The notes below the pieces were generated by a model. That model was not told the origin of the DNA, made no database searches, and saw nothing but the letters and a program-made list of their open reading frames with translations. A program made the translations under genes and the position numbers. Positions 45,859 to 54,342 of a stretch of 64,000 nt of DNA are shown piece after piece. This DNA is from Umezawaea sp049997955 (GTDB lineage Bacteria > Actinomycetota > Actinomycetes > Mycobacteriales > Pseudonocardiaceae). Positions within the stretch are counted from its first letter, which is position 1. Each line of letters begins with the position of its first letter. The DNA lies in contig JAEBDY010000009.1 of assembly GCA_049997955.1 (NCBI GenBank), positions 248,001-312,000 on the forward strand, in the 5' to 3' direction.

Positions 45859-47760
45859 CTAGAGACCTCCAACAGCCTGCTGGCCGAGCGCCTTGTGGTA
45901 CTCCTCCAGCGCCACCAGGTCGCCGAACAGCGCGCGGTACTCGTCCGGGTCCTGCACCGGCGAGATCCGGTGCAGGCGGGACTTGATCTCGGAGATCTGG
46001 CCGAACACGAGGATCTGCTGCAACCTCGCGAGCACCGCCGAGACGTGGCGGAACTCCTCGTTCGCCTTGCACTCCAGCGGTTCCACGGACAGCTCGGTCA
46101 GCACGGACCGGCCGGACTCCTCCTGGCACGCCTGGCTCACGGCCTCGACGAACGCGGGGCCGGACAGGCCGAGGGAGGCGCCGCCCGCGTCGCGGATCGC
46201 GTGGTGCAGCGCCAGGTACATCGGGTGGCTGAACACCTCGTCCGGCAGGGCGTCGTAGTACGGGCCCGCGAGTTCCGGGACCTGGAGCGCGGACTTCAGC
46301 GCCTCGCGCTGGTGCCACAACCTGGGGTCGCGCTTGTCCGGACGGCGGGTGCCCTCGACGGCCACCGCGAGCGAGGCCTGGTACGGATCCACGGGTGGTG
46401 CGGAACGGCGCTGCTTGCTGGGCGCGGCTCCCCCGCCCGCGGTCTCCCGGACGCGGCGGACGATCGCGGCCTCGTCGTTCCAGCCGACCCACCAGGCGAG
46501 CTTCGTGGCGTAGCCGTCGCGCTTGGCGCGGTCCTTGATCTGCGCGACCAGCGGCACGGTCTTGCGCAGCGCCTCGACCTGGCCGTCGACCGAGTCGAGG
46601 TCGTACTCCTTGAGCTGCGTGCGGACCGCGAACTCGATCAGCGGGGTGCGCCGGGCGACGAGGTCGCGGACGGCGACGTCCCCCTTGTCCTGCCTCAGTT
46701 CGCACGGGTCCATGCCGTCGGGCGCGATCGCGATGTAGGTCTGCGCGGAGAAGTTCTGCTCGCCCTCGAACGCCTTCATGGCGGCCTTCTGGCCCGCCGC
46801 GTCGCCGTCGAAGGTGAAGATCACCTCGCCGTTCATGTCGTCGTCGATCAGCAGGCGCCGCAACAGGTTCATGTGGTCGGTGCCGAACGCGGTGCCGCAC
46901 GACGCGACCGCCGTCGGCACGCCCGCGAGGTGCATGGCCATCACGTCGGTGTAGCCCTCGACCACCACGACCTGGTGCCGGCGCGCGATCTCCTTCTTCG
47001 CCAGGTCGAGGCCGAAGAGGACGTGGGACTTCTTGTAGATCGGGCTTTCGCTGGTGTTGAGGTACTTCGCCTGGATCGGGTCGTCGTCGAAGATCCGCCG
47101 CGCGCCGAAGCCGACGACGTCGCCGCTGATGTCGCGGATCGGCCACAGCAGCCTGCGGTGGAACCGGTCGATCGGGCCCTGGCGGCCTTCCTTGGTGAGC
47201 TGCGCCTTGAGCAGCTCGTCCAGTTCGAAGCCGCGGCCGAGCAGGTGCTTGGTCATCCTGTCCCAGCCGCCGGGCGCGAACCCGCAGCCGAACAGGGCCG
47301 CCGCGGCCTCGTCGAACCCGCGCTCGGCCAGGAACTCCCGCGCCTTCAGGGCGTCCGGCGTGCGCAGCTGCTCGGAGTAGTAGTCGGCCGCGGCGCGGTG
47401 CGCCTCGATCATCCGGGTGCGGGTGCCGCGGTCGCGCTGGACGGCGGAGCCGCCGCCCTCGTAGACCAGCGCCACGCCGACGCGGTCCGCCAGGCGCTCG
47501 ACCGCCTCGATGAAGCCGAGGTGGTCGATCTTCATGACGAACTTGATCACGTCACCGCCCTCGCCGCAGCCGAAGCAGTGGTAGGTGCCGTGCGACGGCC
47601 GGACGTTGAACGACGGCGACTTCTCGTCGTGGAACGGGCACAGGCCCTTCAGCGAGCCGCCGCCCGCGTTGCGCAGGGACACGTGGTCGCCCACGACCTC
47701 GTCGATTCGGCTGCGGTCACGCACCAGCGCGATGTCGCTTTCACGGATGCGTCCTGCCAC
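45859..47760 (-). CDS. dnaG: DNA primase DnaG
   Basis: A 633-residue primase. The N-terminal CHC2 zinc ribbon reads CPFHDEKSPSFNV and YHCFGCGEGGD. The catalytic TOPRIM core has VVVVEGYTDVMAMH and FTFDGDAAGQKA. The C-terminal helicase-binding domain (about 480-633) follows a variable linker. It makes RNA primers on the lagging strand with DnaB. GTG 47760 starts the conserved block RIRESDIALVRDRS; no strong ribosome-binding site is seen. It is divergent from the ECF41 gene (33 bases between starts). Confidence 0.97.
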   Translation of the reverse strand: MAGRIRESDIALVRDRSRIDEVVGDHVSLRNAGGGSLKGLCPFHDEKSPSFNVRPSHGTYHCFGCGEGGDVIKFVMKIDHLGFIEAVERLADRVGVALVYEGGGSAVQRDRGTRTRMIEAHRAAADYYSEQLRTPDALKAREFLAERGFDEAAAALFGCGFAPGGWDRMTKHLLGRGFELDELLKAQLTKEGRQGPIDRFHRRLLWPIRDISGDVVGFGARRIFDDDPIQAKYLNTSESPIYKKSHVLFGLDLAKKEIARRHQVVVVEGYTDVMAMHLAGVPTAVASCGTAFGTDHMNLLRRLLIDDDMNGEVIFTFDGDAAGQKAAMKAFEGEQNFSAQTYIAIAPDGMDPCELRQDKGDVAVRDLVARRTPLIEFAVRTQLKEYDLDSVDGQVEALRKTVPLVAQIKDRAKRDGYATKLAWWVGWNDEAAIVRRVRETAGGGAAPSKQRRSAPPVDPYQASLAVAVEGTRRPDKRDPRLWHQREALKSALQVPELAGPYYDALPDEVFSHPMYLALHHAIRDAGGASLGLSGPAFVEAVSQACQEESGRSVLTELSVEPLECKANEEFRHVSAVLARLQQILVFGQISEIKSRLHRISPVQDPDEYRALFGDLVALEEYHKALGQQAVGGL

Positions 47761-47793
47761 GTCGTCGAGTCTAGTGCTGGCACACTGGTGCTC

Positions 47794-48702
47794 GTGACCG
47801 CTGCCGACCGGATGGCGAGGACGTTCACCGGGCACCGCGCGCACCTGATCGGCGTGGCGTACCGGCTGACCAGCAGCGTGGCGGACGCCGAGGACGCGGT
47901 GCAGGAGTCGTGGCTCCGCCTGGCGGGGCTCACCGAGGAGGCCCGCGCCGACATCCGCGACCTGCGCGGTTGGCTCACGACGGTGGTCGGCCGGATCTGC
48001 CTGGACCGGTTGCGGTCGGCGGCCGTGCGGCGCGAGTCCTACGTCGGGTCGTGGCTGCCGGAGCCCGTCGTGACGTCGCTCACCTCGACCGGTGAAGACC
48101 CCCTGGAGCAGGTGGTGCGCGACGACGGCGTGCGGCTGGCCGCGCTGGTCGTGCTCGACCGGCTCACCCCCGAGCAGCGGGTCGCGTTCGTGCTGCACGA
48201 CGCGTTCGCGGTGCCGTTCGACGAGATCGCCGGGACGCTGGGCTGTTCCACGCCGACGGCGCGGCAGCACGCGTCACGCGGCCGCAGGGCGCTGGCCGAC
48301 GCGGACCCGCCGCCGCGCGTCGCGCTGGCGGAGCAGCGGGTGGTGCTGGAGCGGTTGCTGGCGGCGCTGGCCTCCGGTGACGTGGGGGCCGTCGTCAGTC
48401 TGCTGCACCCGGACGTCGTGGCGGTCGGCGACGGCGGCGGCCAGGTCCGCACCGCGCTCAACGAGGTCGCGGGCGCGGCCAAGGTGGCCCGCTTCCTGCT
48501 CGGCCTGGTCGCCAAGTACCGGCTCGACCCCGGCGCCGCGGGCGTCGTGTCACTGGTCAACGGCGATCTCGGCCTGGTCATCCACGAACAGGTCGGCGTC
48601 CCCCGCCGCGTCGACGCGCTGGTCGTCCGCGGCGGGCTGGTCGTCGGGATCTACGACCTGGCGAACCCGGACAAGCTCGGTCACGTGCCGTTCGAGGGCT
48701 GA
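47794..48702 (+). CDS. ECF41-type RNA polymerase sigma factor (SigJ-like)
   Basis: A 302-residue sigma factor. Region 2 is FTGHRAHLIGVAYRLTSSVADAEDAVQESWLRL, cited here by its parts GVAYRLTSSVADAEDAVQ; region 4 is LTPEQRVAFVLHDAFAVPFDEIA. A C-terminal SnoaL-like domain (about 200-302) replaces an anti-sigma factor. All three ECF41 marks are present: WLPEP in the linker, DGGG in VAVGDGGGQVR and NPDKL near the end. In this group the extension regulates the sigma factor's own activity. The convergent decarboxylase gene, with an ECF41-type promoter, is its expected target. GTG 47794 is the likely start. Confidence 0.93.
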   Translation: MTAADRMARTFTGHRAHLIGVAYRLTSSVADAEDAVQESWLRLAGLTEEARADIRDLRGWLTTVVGRICLDRLRSAAVRRESYVGSWLPEPVVTSLTSTGEDPLEQVVRDDGVRLAALVVLDRLTPEQRVAFVLHDAFAVPFDEIAGTLGCSTPTARQHASRGRRALADADPPPRVALAEQRVVLERLLAALASGDVGAVVSLLHPDVVAVGDGGGQVRTALNEVAGAAKVARFLLGLVAKYRLDPGAAGVVSLVNGDLGLVIHEQVGVPRRVDALVVRGGLVVGIYDLANPDKLGHVPFEG

Positions 48703-49265
48703 CGCTCGGGCACCCGGCAGGCGTCGCCGGAGGTGAAGCCCTGGTCGGTGATGCCGAACGCGGCGTTGAACCGGCCGCGCTGGTTCTCCAGCGCGATCAG
48801 GTAGGTCAGCTCGACCACGCCCTTGTCCCCCAGCCGCTCCACCAGCTCGGCCACCTGCTCGTCGGTGACCGCGACCGGTGTCGCCGTCATCGCGTCGGCG
48901 TAGGCGAGCGCCAGCTTCTCCAGTTCGGTGTACTTCGGCGACGTGGCGTAGTCGTGGACCTCGGCGAGCCGGTCCACGTCCAGGCCCTGGTGCTTCTGGA
49001 GCATCGTGCCGAAGTCGACGCACCACGAGCAGCCGAGCCGGACGGCCGTCCGGTAGACGACGAGTTCGCCCAGAGCGTGCGGCAGCGCTTTCGCCGCGCG
49101 CCGCACGGCGAGTTCGTGACCGCTGCTCGCGACCATCACGCCGGGGTGGTGGGCCATGACCGCGAGCGGCTCCAGCACCGCTCCGAACCGCTTGCGCGAG
49201 TACCGGTAGGCGGCCCTGACCAGCCAGTTCGCGTCCTGCGCCCGCACGTTGGAAATCCTGGGCAT
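48681..49265 (-). CDS. Carboxymuconolactone decarboxylase-family (AhpD-like) protein
   Basis: A 194-residue all-helical protein. The redox motif CSWC lies in VVYRTAVRLGCSWCVDFGTM, with the proton-relay pattern of the AhpD/CMD fold. It probably acts as a thiol-dependent peroxidase or reductase partner rather than a ring-cleavage decarboxylase. ECF41 sigma factors are typically encoded beside exactly this family. GAGGAG stands 6 bases before ATG 49265. Its promoter has the ECF41 pattern, and the 3' ends of the two genes overlap by 22 bases. Confidence 0.9.
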   Translation of the reverse strand: MPRISNVRAQDANWLVRAAYRYSRKRFGAVLEPLAVMAHHPGVMVASSGHELAVRRAAKALPHALGELVVYRTAVRLGCSWCVDFGTMLQKHQGLDVDRLAEVHDYATSPKYTELEKLALAYADAMTATPVAVTDEQVAELVERLGDKGVVELTYLIALENQRGRFNAAFGITDQGFTSGDACRVPERQPSNGT

Positions 49266-49306
49266 GTGCTGCTCCTCGTTCGATCCGGTGGTCGTCCACC
49301 ACCTCG

Positions 49307-49333
49307 GACGAGGACGCCACGCCAAACGTGACA
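49307..49333 (-). promoter_or_regulatory. ECF41-type promoter of the decarboxylase gene
   Basis: On the minus strand TGTCACG (49333-49327) and CGTC (49310-49307) are separated by exactly 16 bases. The published ECF41 consensus is TGTCACA, about 16 bases, CGTC; only the last -35 base differs. It lies about 40 bases before the decarboxylase ATG. Confidence 0.8.
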
Positions 49334-49380
49334 CCTCCGGGTGACTGATGAGACCGGCGGGAAAGCCCTACGGTCCAGCC

Positions 49381-49581
49381 ATGACCATGTCGAAGGGCTT
49401 CACCCTCGAGCTCGACCCCGAAGCCGCCGGACTCCTGGCGGGCACGCTGCTGGCGGGGGACTCGTGCGCGGTGCAGGTGCGCCACGGCAAGTCCGGGACG
49501 CTGCTGCTGTGCGCGCTGCCCGGCGAACGCGGCCAGGGGATGCGGCTGCACCTGCGGATGCCGGACGCGGCTACCGACTGA
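49381..49581 (+). CDS. Possible small protein of unknown function (66 residues)
   Basis: A short frame that would encode an all-beta looking protein (GFTLELDPEAAGLLAGTLLAG, then SCAVQVRHGKSGTLLLCALPG). Codon use is typical for the genome. No ribosome-binding site precedes ATG 49381, so it may be leaderless or start at ATG 49387. The last 11 bases overlap the convergent DUF397 gene. I do not recognise a family. Confidence 0.45.
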   Translation: MTMSKGFTLELDPEAAGLLAGTLLAGDSCAVQVRHGKSGTLLLCALPGERGQGMRLHLRMPDAATD

Positions 49582-49744
49582 CGCGCCGCAGGAAGGAGCG
49601 CCACCGCGCGGGCGGGAACACGAGCACCGGCCCCGGCGCGTTCTTCGAGTCGCGGACGGCGACGTCGTCCGCGAACGACACCTCGACGCAGTCGCTGTCC
49701 GCGATGCCGCCGCTGTACCTGCTCTTACGCCAGCTCCGGGTCAT
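49571..49744 (-). CDS. DUF397-family small protein (WhiJ/BldB-associated type)
   Basis: A 57-residue protein. It shows the DUF397 pattern: WRKSRYSGG near the N-terminus, then DCVEVSF, VAVRDSKNAPGPVLVFPP and a final WRSFLRRV. In actinomycetes these proteins are encoded next to an XRE/DUF5753 regulator and affect its action in development. ATG 49744 lies inside the 3' end of the regulator gene (20-base overlap), so the two are cotranslated. It is short enough to be missed by ORF-length cut-offs. Confidence 0.88.
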   Translation of the reverse strand: MTRSWRKSRYSGGIADSDCVEVSFADDVAVRDSKNAPGPVLVFPPARWRSFLRRVSR

Positions 49745-50606
49745 CGTCGCCCTCCCGAGGCCGGTCGTACTCGGCCATGTACTCCATCATCAGCGTTCGC
49801 GACGCCTGCCGCGGAACGGAGAACACCGCCAGGCGTTCGAAGATGAGCTGGCTGCGGGCGATGGCCTGCGGCTCCGTGGAGAACGACCTGGTCATCTCGG
49901 TCTCGGTGTAGACGATCGGCACGGAGTCCTGGTACTCGATGAGCTTGCACCCGGCGCTGAGCGCGCCCGCGCCGCCGACGGAGGCGGGCACGATCCGGAT
50001 GACGCAGCGGGGGCTGGTGGCCTGGAAGATCAGCCGCAGCAGCTGGTCCTCCATCACCCGGTCGCCGCCGACCTTCATCCGCAGGGCGTTCTCGTGGATG
50101 TAGAACGTGCAGAGCGGCCCCGCGTACGGCCGCAGCATCGCCTGGCGGCCGATCCTGGCCCGGACCGCGGGGGTGATCTCGTCCGGTGACGTCAGCCCGA
50201 GCTGGTCGAGCAGGGCCCGCGCGTAGTCCTCGGTCTGGAGGAGGCCGGGGATGGTCGCGAGGTCGAAGCTGGTGATCGCCTCCGCGGCCGCCTCGGCGAG
50301 CGTGAGGGCGCGCAGGTTCTCCGGCAGCCGGTCGCAGCCGGGCCGGGACAGGTAGGGCTCGACGGCCGCCTGGTGGCGCGTCACGAACCCGTCGATCGCC
50401 GTCCGCTCCAGGCCGCAGTGGACGAGCAGGCGCAGCAGGTCCAGCTCGCCGATGGGCGCCCGGCCCTGCTCCACCTGCGTGAGAGTGGTCGCGTGCCAAC
50501 CGAGCCGGTCGGCCAGCAGGGCGCCGTCCAAGCCGGTCAGGTCCCGCAGCCGCCGCAGCTCCTCGCCCAGTTCCCGACTGGACGCCGTGGAGTCCGTGCT
50601 CGTCAT
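49725..50606 (-). CDS. XRE-type helix-turn-helix regulator with DUF5753 domain
   Basis: A 293-residue regulator. The N-terminal XRE HTH lies at about residues 10-65 (LGEELRRLRDLTGLDGALLADRLGWH by parts: LGEELRRLRDLTG and LADRLGWHATTLTQVEQG). The DUF5753 domain fills the rest, including FDLATIPGLLQTEDYARALL and IIYTETEM-like VPIVYTETEMTRSFS. This is the WhiJ-like family that pairs with DUF397 proteins in development and antibiotic control. The DUF397 gene follows with a 20-base overlap. Its targets are unknown. Confidence 0.88.
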   Translation of the reverse strand: MTSTDSTASSRELGEELRRLRDLTGLDGALLADRLGWHATTLTQVEQGRAPIGELDLLRLLVHCGLERTAIDGFVTRHQAAVEPYLSRPGCDRLPENLRALTLAEAAAEAITSFDLATIPGLLQTEDYARALLDQLGLTSPDEITPAVRARIGRQAMLRPYAGPLCTFYIHENALRMKVGGDRVMEDQLLRLIFQATSPRCVIRIVPASVGGAGALSAGCKLIEYQDSVPIVYTETEMTRSFSTEPQAIARSQLIFERLAVFSVPRQASRTLMMEYMAEYDRPREGDDDPELA

Positions 50607-50688
50607 GCTGTGACGCTAGGTCGTCTGATCAGCTATTTCGCCCTTTGGGGCCCGAAACCCCACTATCGAAGGACGACTTGATCACCAG

Positions 50689-51741
50689 TCAGGATGGATC
50701 TACGACCTGCGCGAGGAAGTAGACGGCTCCGGTGCGCGCGTGGCGCACCGCGAGCAGGTACGGGCGGTCCACGCGCACGGTGTGCGGCTCGACGTACCCC
50801 TCGAAGGCGACAGACCGGAACACGACGGCCGTCGCGGCGGCGCCTTCCAGGCCCTCCTCGTCGATCTTCAGCACGGCCTCGTGGACGACCTCGTCCACCA
50901 GCACGCGCGGGTCGGGGGTCAGGCCGGTCAGGTCGCCGCCGGTCTCGAACAGCTTCTCCACGCCGAGCTGGAGGAGCGCGGACTTGAGGGTCGCGGAGGC
51001 GCTGACGGCGAGCTTGGGCAGGAACAGCTCGACCTGGCGGAACTCCAGGGCTCCGACCAGGGCTTCCAGCCGGTCGGGGGCGAGGGCGCCGAGGTCGCCG
51101 TCCGGGAGCAGGACGATCGCCTCGACGTCGCCGTGCGCGGGCAGGGACACGGCCTGCCAGCCGTCGACGGCGGCGTGCCGCATCTTCGCCTCGCGGCGCA
51201 TGGTGGGCACGTCGACGTCGCCGGCGGGCGCGTGGAACGGCAGCGGCGCCGTGTCGGAGAACGTCCCCAGCCAGGCGGTCTTGAGGTACAGGGCGTTGAC
51301 CAGGGTGGCGACGGTGTCCGTGCCGACCTGGCCGGACTTGATCAGTTCGGGGACGAGGTCGTTGGTCGTGTCGGCGACGTCCGCGTTGATCAGCTTGCGG
51401 GAGCCTTCGGGATCGGTGGCGAAGGGCGCCTGGCGGGCCTTGCCGCCGGGCCACGTCGCCAGCGCGCCGGTGAAGCCGGGCTCGATCTCCACGTCCTCGG
51501 CGGCCCAGAGGGTGTTCGCCACGGCGAACTCGGCGTCCTCGCCGGGAACCGCCTCCGCGAGCAGCTTCGCGTTGCCCTCGCCGAGGAGCGCGACGAGCTG
51601 GTCGCGGGTCTCGCCCCTGGCGGCCAGGGACGCCAGCCCGAGCGCGCTGGCCACGGAGTACGGCGACCAGCAGGCGTTGGCCGTCCGGTCGGCCGCGACG
51701 ACGTCGTGCAGGGACAGGGCGAACGCGAGGTGCTCGGTCAC
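50689..51741 (-). CDS. Serpin (serine protease inhibitor)
   Basis: A 350-residue serpin. Family marks include ANACWSPYSVASALGLASLAARGET at the N-terminus (helix B, cited by NACWSPYSVASALG), the breach/shutter NALYLKTAWLGTF, and the C-terminal YLLAVRHARTGAVYFLAQVVDP. The reactive loop reads KIDEEGLEGAAATAVVFRS. The hinge EEG is kept but P14 is Leu instead of Thr/Ser, which may slow loop insertion. No signal peptide is seen, so it probably acts inside the cell or is exported another way. GTG 51741 has GAGGAG 4 bases upstream; its start is 8 bases from the dgt stop, suggesting an operon with dgt. Confidence 0.92.
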   Translation of the reverse strand: MTEHLAFALSLHDVVAADRTANACWSPYSVASALGLASLAARGETRDQLVALLGEGNAKLLAEAVPGEDAEFAVANTLWAAEDVEIEPGFTGALATWPGGKARQAPFATDPEGSRKLINADVADTTNDLVPELIKSGQVGTDTVATLVNALYLKTAWLGTFSDTAPLPFHAPAGDVDVPTMRREAKMRHAAVDGWQAVSLPAHGDVEAIVLLPDGDLGALAPDRLEALVGALEFRQVELFLPKLAVSASATLKSALLQLGVEKLFETGGDLTGLTPDPRVLVDEVVHEAVLKIDEEGLEGAAATAVVFRSVAFEGYVEPHTVRVDRPYLLAVRHARTGAVYFLAQVVDPS

Positions 51742-51749
51742 GGGACTCC

Positions 51750-53051
51750 TCAAGGCAGGGGACCCGGTCGAGTCTGCCACCGCAGGTCGTGCGCCGGGGG
51801 GCTGTCGCTGCGCCGCACCAGGGTTCCGTGCCACGACACGGCTTCCGCGTCCGTCAGCAGGGCCACCTGGTCGATCACCACGCGCAGCCGCGCGGCGTCG
51901 TCGGAGGCGGCCTCCCAGGCGGGCACGAAGGCGAGGTCCAGGGCGTCCGGGGCGCGGTCGGACAGGACGGCGACCAGTTCGGTGATCAGCTCGCGCTGCC
52001 GGGTCTGCATGGTCAGCCGCACGGGGTCCGCCATCACGTACCGGACGGCGACCGCCTTGAGCAGCGCGACCTCGGCGGCGACCAGCCTCGGCACGGCGAG
52101 GGCGGCGGTGTACCTGGTGAGGGGGCCGCCACCGTGCTGCTCGCGGGTCGCCGTGATGGCCGCTGAGGCGAACCGGCCGACGAGTTCGCTGGTCAGCCGC
52201 TTCAACGCCACCTGCGCGCCCAGCGACCCGTCGTACTCGGCGCGGGCCAGTTCGGCGATCACCGGCAGGCGCAGGAGTTCGCGGGCGGCCTCCTCCAGCT
52301 GCGACACCGGCTCGGCGGAGAAGTGCTTCGCGGCCAGTTCGGCGATGGCGGCCCGCTCGGACGGGTCGGCCAGCGCGGTCATGCTGATGCGGTGGGCGAG
52401 CACGCCGTCCTCGACGTCGTGCACCGAGTAGGCGACGTCGTCCGCCCAGTCCATGACCTGGGTCTCCATCGGCTGACGGCGGGCCGGGGCGCCGTCGCGG
52501 ATCCACTCGAACACGGCGATGTCGTCGGGGTACACGCCGAACTTCGTGACGCCGGGCGTGTGCGGCCACGGGTACTTGGTCGAGGCGTCCAGGCAGGCGC
52601 GGGTGAGGTTGAGGCCGCTGGCCGTCTTGGGTTCCAGCCGGGTGAGGATGCGCAGCGTCTGGGCGTTGCCCTCGAAGCCGCCGCACGGGCCCGCGAGGGC
52701 GTGCAGGGCGCGTTCGCCGTTGTGGCCGAACGGCGGGTGCCCGATGTCGTGGGCCAGACCGGCGGTGTCCACGAGGTCGGGGTCGCAGCCCAGCGCCCCG
52801 CCGATGCCGCGGCCGATCTGGGCGACCTCCAGCGAGTGGGTCAGGCGGGTGCGGGGCACGCCCGACCCCTCCCCCGGCCCGACGACCTGCGTCTTGCCCG
52901 CGAGGCGGCGCAGCGCGGCGGAGTGCAGCACGCGGGCGCGGTCCCTGGCGTACGGGGAGCGGTGTTCGCCGAAGCCACCCGTCAGCGACGCGCCCTTCGG
53001 CTCCTCCTCCAGCAGCCGGGCGGCGTCGTGTTCGGTGTAGCGCTGGCTCAT
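51750..53051 (-). CDS. dgt: Deoxyguanosinetriphosphate triphosphohydrolase-like protein
   Basis: A 433-residue HD-domain dNTPase. Metal ligands appear in TRLTHSLEVAQIGRG (His), AHDIGHPPFGHNGERAL (HD motif) and the later DWADDVAYSVHDVEDG (Asp). The N-terminal YARDRARVLHSAALRRLAGKTQV matches the family. It cleaves dNTPs to nucleosides and tripolyphosphate. It lies between the YdcF protein and the serpin, all on the minus strand. In mycobacteria dgt sits next to dnaG; here about 4 kb of accessory genes separate them. Confidence 0.94.
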   Translation of the reverse strand: MSQRYTEHDAARLLEEEPKGASLTGGFGEHRSPYARDRARVLHSAALRRLAGKTQVVGPGEGSGVPRTRLTHSLEVAQIGRGIGGALGCDPDLVDTAGLAHDIGHPPFGHNGERALHALAGPCGGFEGNAQTLRILTRLEPKTASGLNLTRACLDASTKYPWPHTPGVTKFGVYPDDIAVFEWIRDGAPARRQPMETQVMDWADDVAYSVHDVEDGVLAHRISMTALADPSERAAIAELAAKHFSAEPVSQLEEAARELLRLPVIAELARAEYDGSLGAQVALKRLTSELVGRFASAAITATREQHGGGPLTRYTAALAVPRLVAAEVALLKAVAVRYVMADPVRLTMQTRQRELITELVAVLSDRAPDALDLAFVPAWEAASDDAARLRVVIDQVALLTDAEAVSWHGTLVRRSDSPPAHDLRWQTRPGPLP

Positions 53052-53073
53052 CCGGCCAGAGTAGCCAGAGGGC

Positions 53074-53724
53074 TCAGAGGGTGATGCCGTCGAAGGCCCC
53101 GGCCGGGGCCTTCATCAGGTTGTAGTACAGCAGCGCCGCGGTCTCGCGGCGGATGTAGAACACCTGGGTTTCCCTGGTCTGCACGTTGGGGCCGCTGCGT
53201 GTGGGCGACGGCCAGGCGTCCAGGCCCTCGTCCTCGGCCATGGTGCGGGCGCGCAGGGAGTGCCACGGGTCGCTGACGATGACGGCGGTCTTCAGGTTGC
53301 GCTCGCGGGCGGCCACGCCGAGGGCGCGGATGCTGCCCAGCGTGTCGTTGCCCTCGCCCACCTCGACGATCCGGTCCTCCGGCACCTGGTGGTCGACCAG
53401 CCAGAGCTTGCCCGCCTGGCCCTCGGTGAAGTTGTCACCGGCCTGGCGGCCGCCGGTGGTGACGATGTAGTTGACGACGCCCTGCTCGTACAGCTTGCGC
53501 GCGTGTTCGAGCCGGGCTTCGAGGACCTCGGACGGGACGCCGTTGTACTGGGCGGCGCCGAGCACCACCGCCATGTCCGCGTGGGTGCGGTCGTCGTCCC
53601 TCGCCACCTGCCACACGCGGAAGGCGGTGCCGCCTACCACGAGCGCGCTGATCACCAGTCCGCCGAGGACCGTGCGGAGCAACAACCGCGTGAACCTGGC
53701 CAGAGGAGTGAGGGGCACGCCCAC
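53074..53724 (-). CDS. YdcF/SanA-family membrane protein (DUF218)
   Basis: A 216-residue protein with one N-terminal membrane helix (LLLRTVLGGLVISALVVGGTA) and a DUF218 domain outside. Conserved blocks are MAVVLGAAQYNGVPS, LYEQGVVNYIVTTGG, DNTLGSIRALGVA and VIVSDPWHSLRARTMA. Members affect envelope integrity and vancomycin sensitivity; the reaction is unknown. It is transcribed with dgt, 22 bases downstream. Confidence 0.88.
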   Translation of the reverse strand: MGVPLTPLARFTRLLLRTVLGGLVISALVVGGTAFRVWQVARDDDRTHADMAVVLGAAQYNGVPSEVLEARLEHARKLYEQGVVNYIVTTGGRQAGDNFTEGQAGKLWLVDHQVPEDRIVEVGEGNDTLGSIRALGVAARERNLKTAVIVSDPWHSLRARTMAEDEGLDAWPSPTRSGPNVQTRETQVFYIRRETAALLYYNLMKAPAGAFDGITL

Positions 53725-53736
53725 ATAGTTCCAGAA

Positions 53737-54342
53737 TCAGAGCCACCCGTGTTCCTCGGCCAGCCGCACGGCTTCCGCCCTGGTGCGCGCGCCGGTCTTC
53801 CCGATCGCCGAGGACAGGTGGTTGCGGACCGTGCCGTCGGACAGGTGCAGCGCCTTGGCCAGGTCGGACACCGTGCCGCCGTCCCGCGCGCGGAGCAGCA
53901 CGTCGCGTTCGCGGTCGGTCAACGGGCTGGCTCCGCTGGCCAGGGATTCGGCGGCCAGCACCGGGTCCACGACCCGCAGACCCGCGTGCACGCGCCGGAC
54001 CGCGTCGACGAGCTGCTCCGGCGGGGCGTCCTTCACCACGAAGCCGAGCGCGCCCGCGGCCATCGCCCTGGCGAGGTAGCCGGGGCGGCCGAAGGTGGTG
54101 CACATGATGACGCGGCAGCCCGGCAGGGCGGTCCGCAGGTCGGCCGCGGCGGTGAGCCCGTCCTTGCCGGGCATCTGCACGTCGAGCAGCGCCACGTCGG
54201 GCCGGACCCGCAGCGCGGCCTCGACGGCCTCGTCGCCGGAGCCGACCTGGGCGACGACCTCGATGTCCGCCTCCAGGCCCAGCATCGCGGCCAGCGCGCC
54301 GCGCACCAGCGCCTGGTCGTCGGCCACCAGCACCCGGATCAC
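53737..54342 (-). CDS. NarL/LuxR-type response regulator (system 2)
   Basis: A 201-residue two-domain regulator. The receiver has LVADDQALVRG, phospho-Asp in VALLDVQMPGKDG, Thr in MCTTFGRPGY and Lys in VVKDAPP. The HTH is SPLTDRERDVLLRARDGG followed by LAKALHLSDGTVRNHLSSAIGKT. GTG 54342 overlaps the kinase stop (GTGA). It is a close relative of the regulator at 30336-30938 and should bind the TGACA-N2-TGTCA repeat at 57147. The operon order here is ATPase, permease, kinase, regulator. Confidence 0.9.
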   Translation of the reverse strand: MIRVLVADDQALVRGALAAMLGLEADIEVVAQVGSGDEAVEAALRVRPDVALLDVQMPGKDGLTAAADLRTALPGCRVIMCTTFGRPGYLARAMAAGALGFVVKDAPPEQLVDAVRRVHAGLRVVDPVLAAESLASGASPLTDRERDVLLRARDGGTVSDLAKALHLSDGTVRNHLSSAIGKTGARTRAEAVRLAEEHGWL

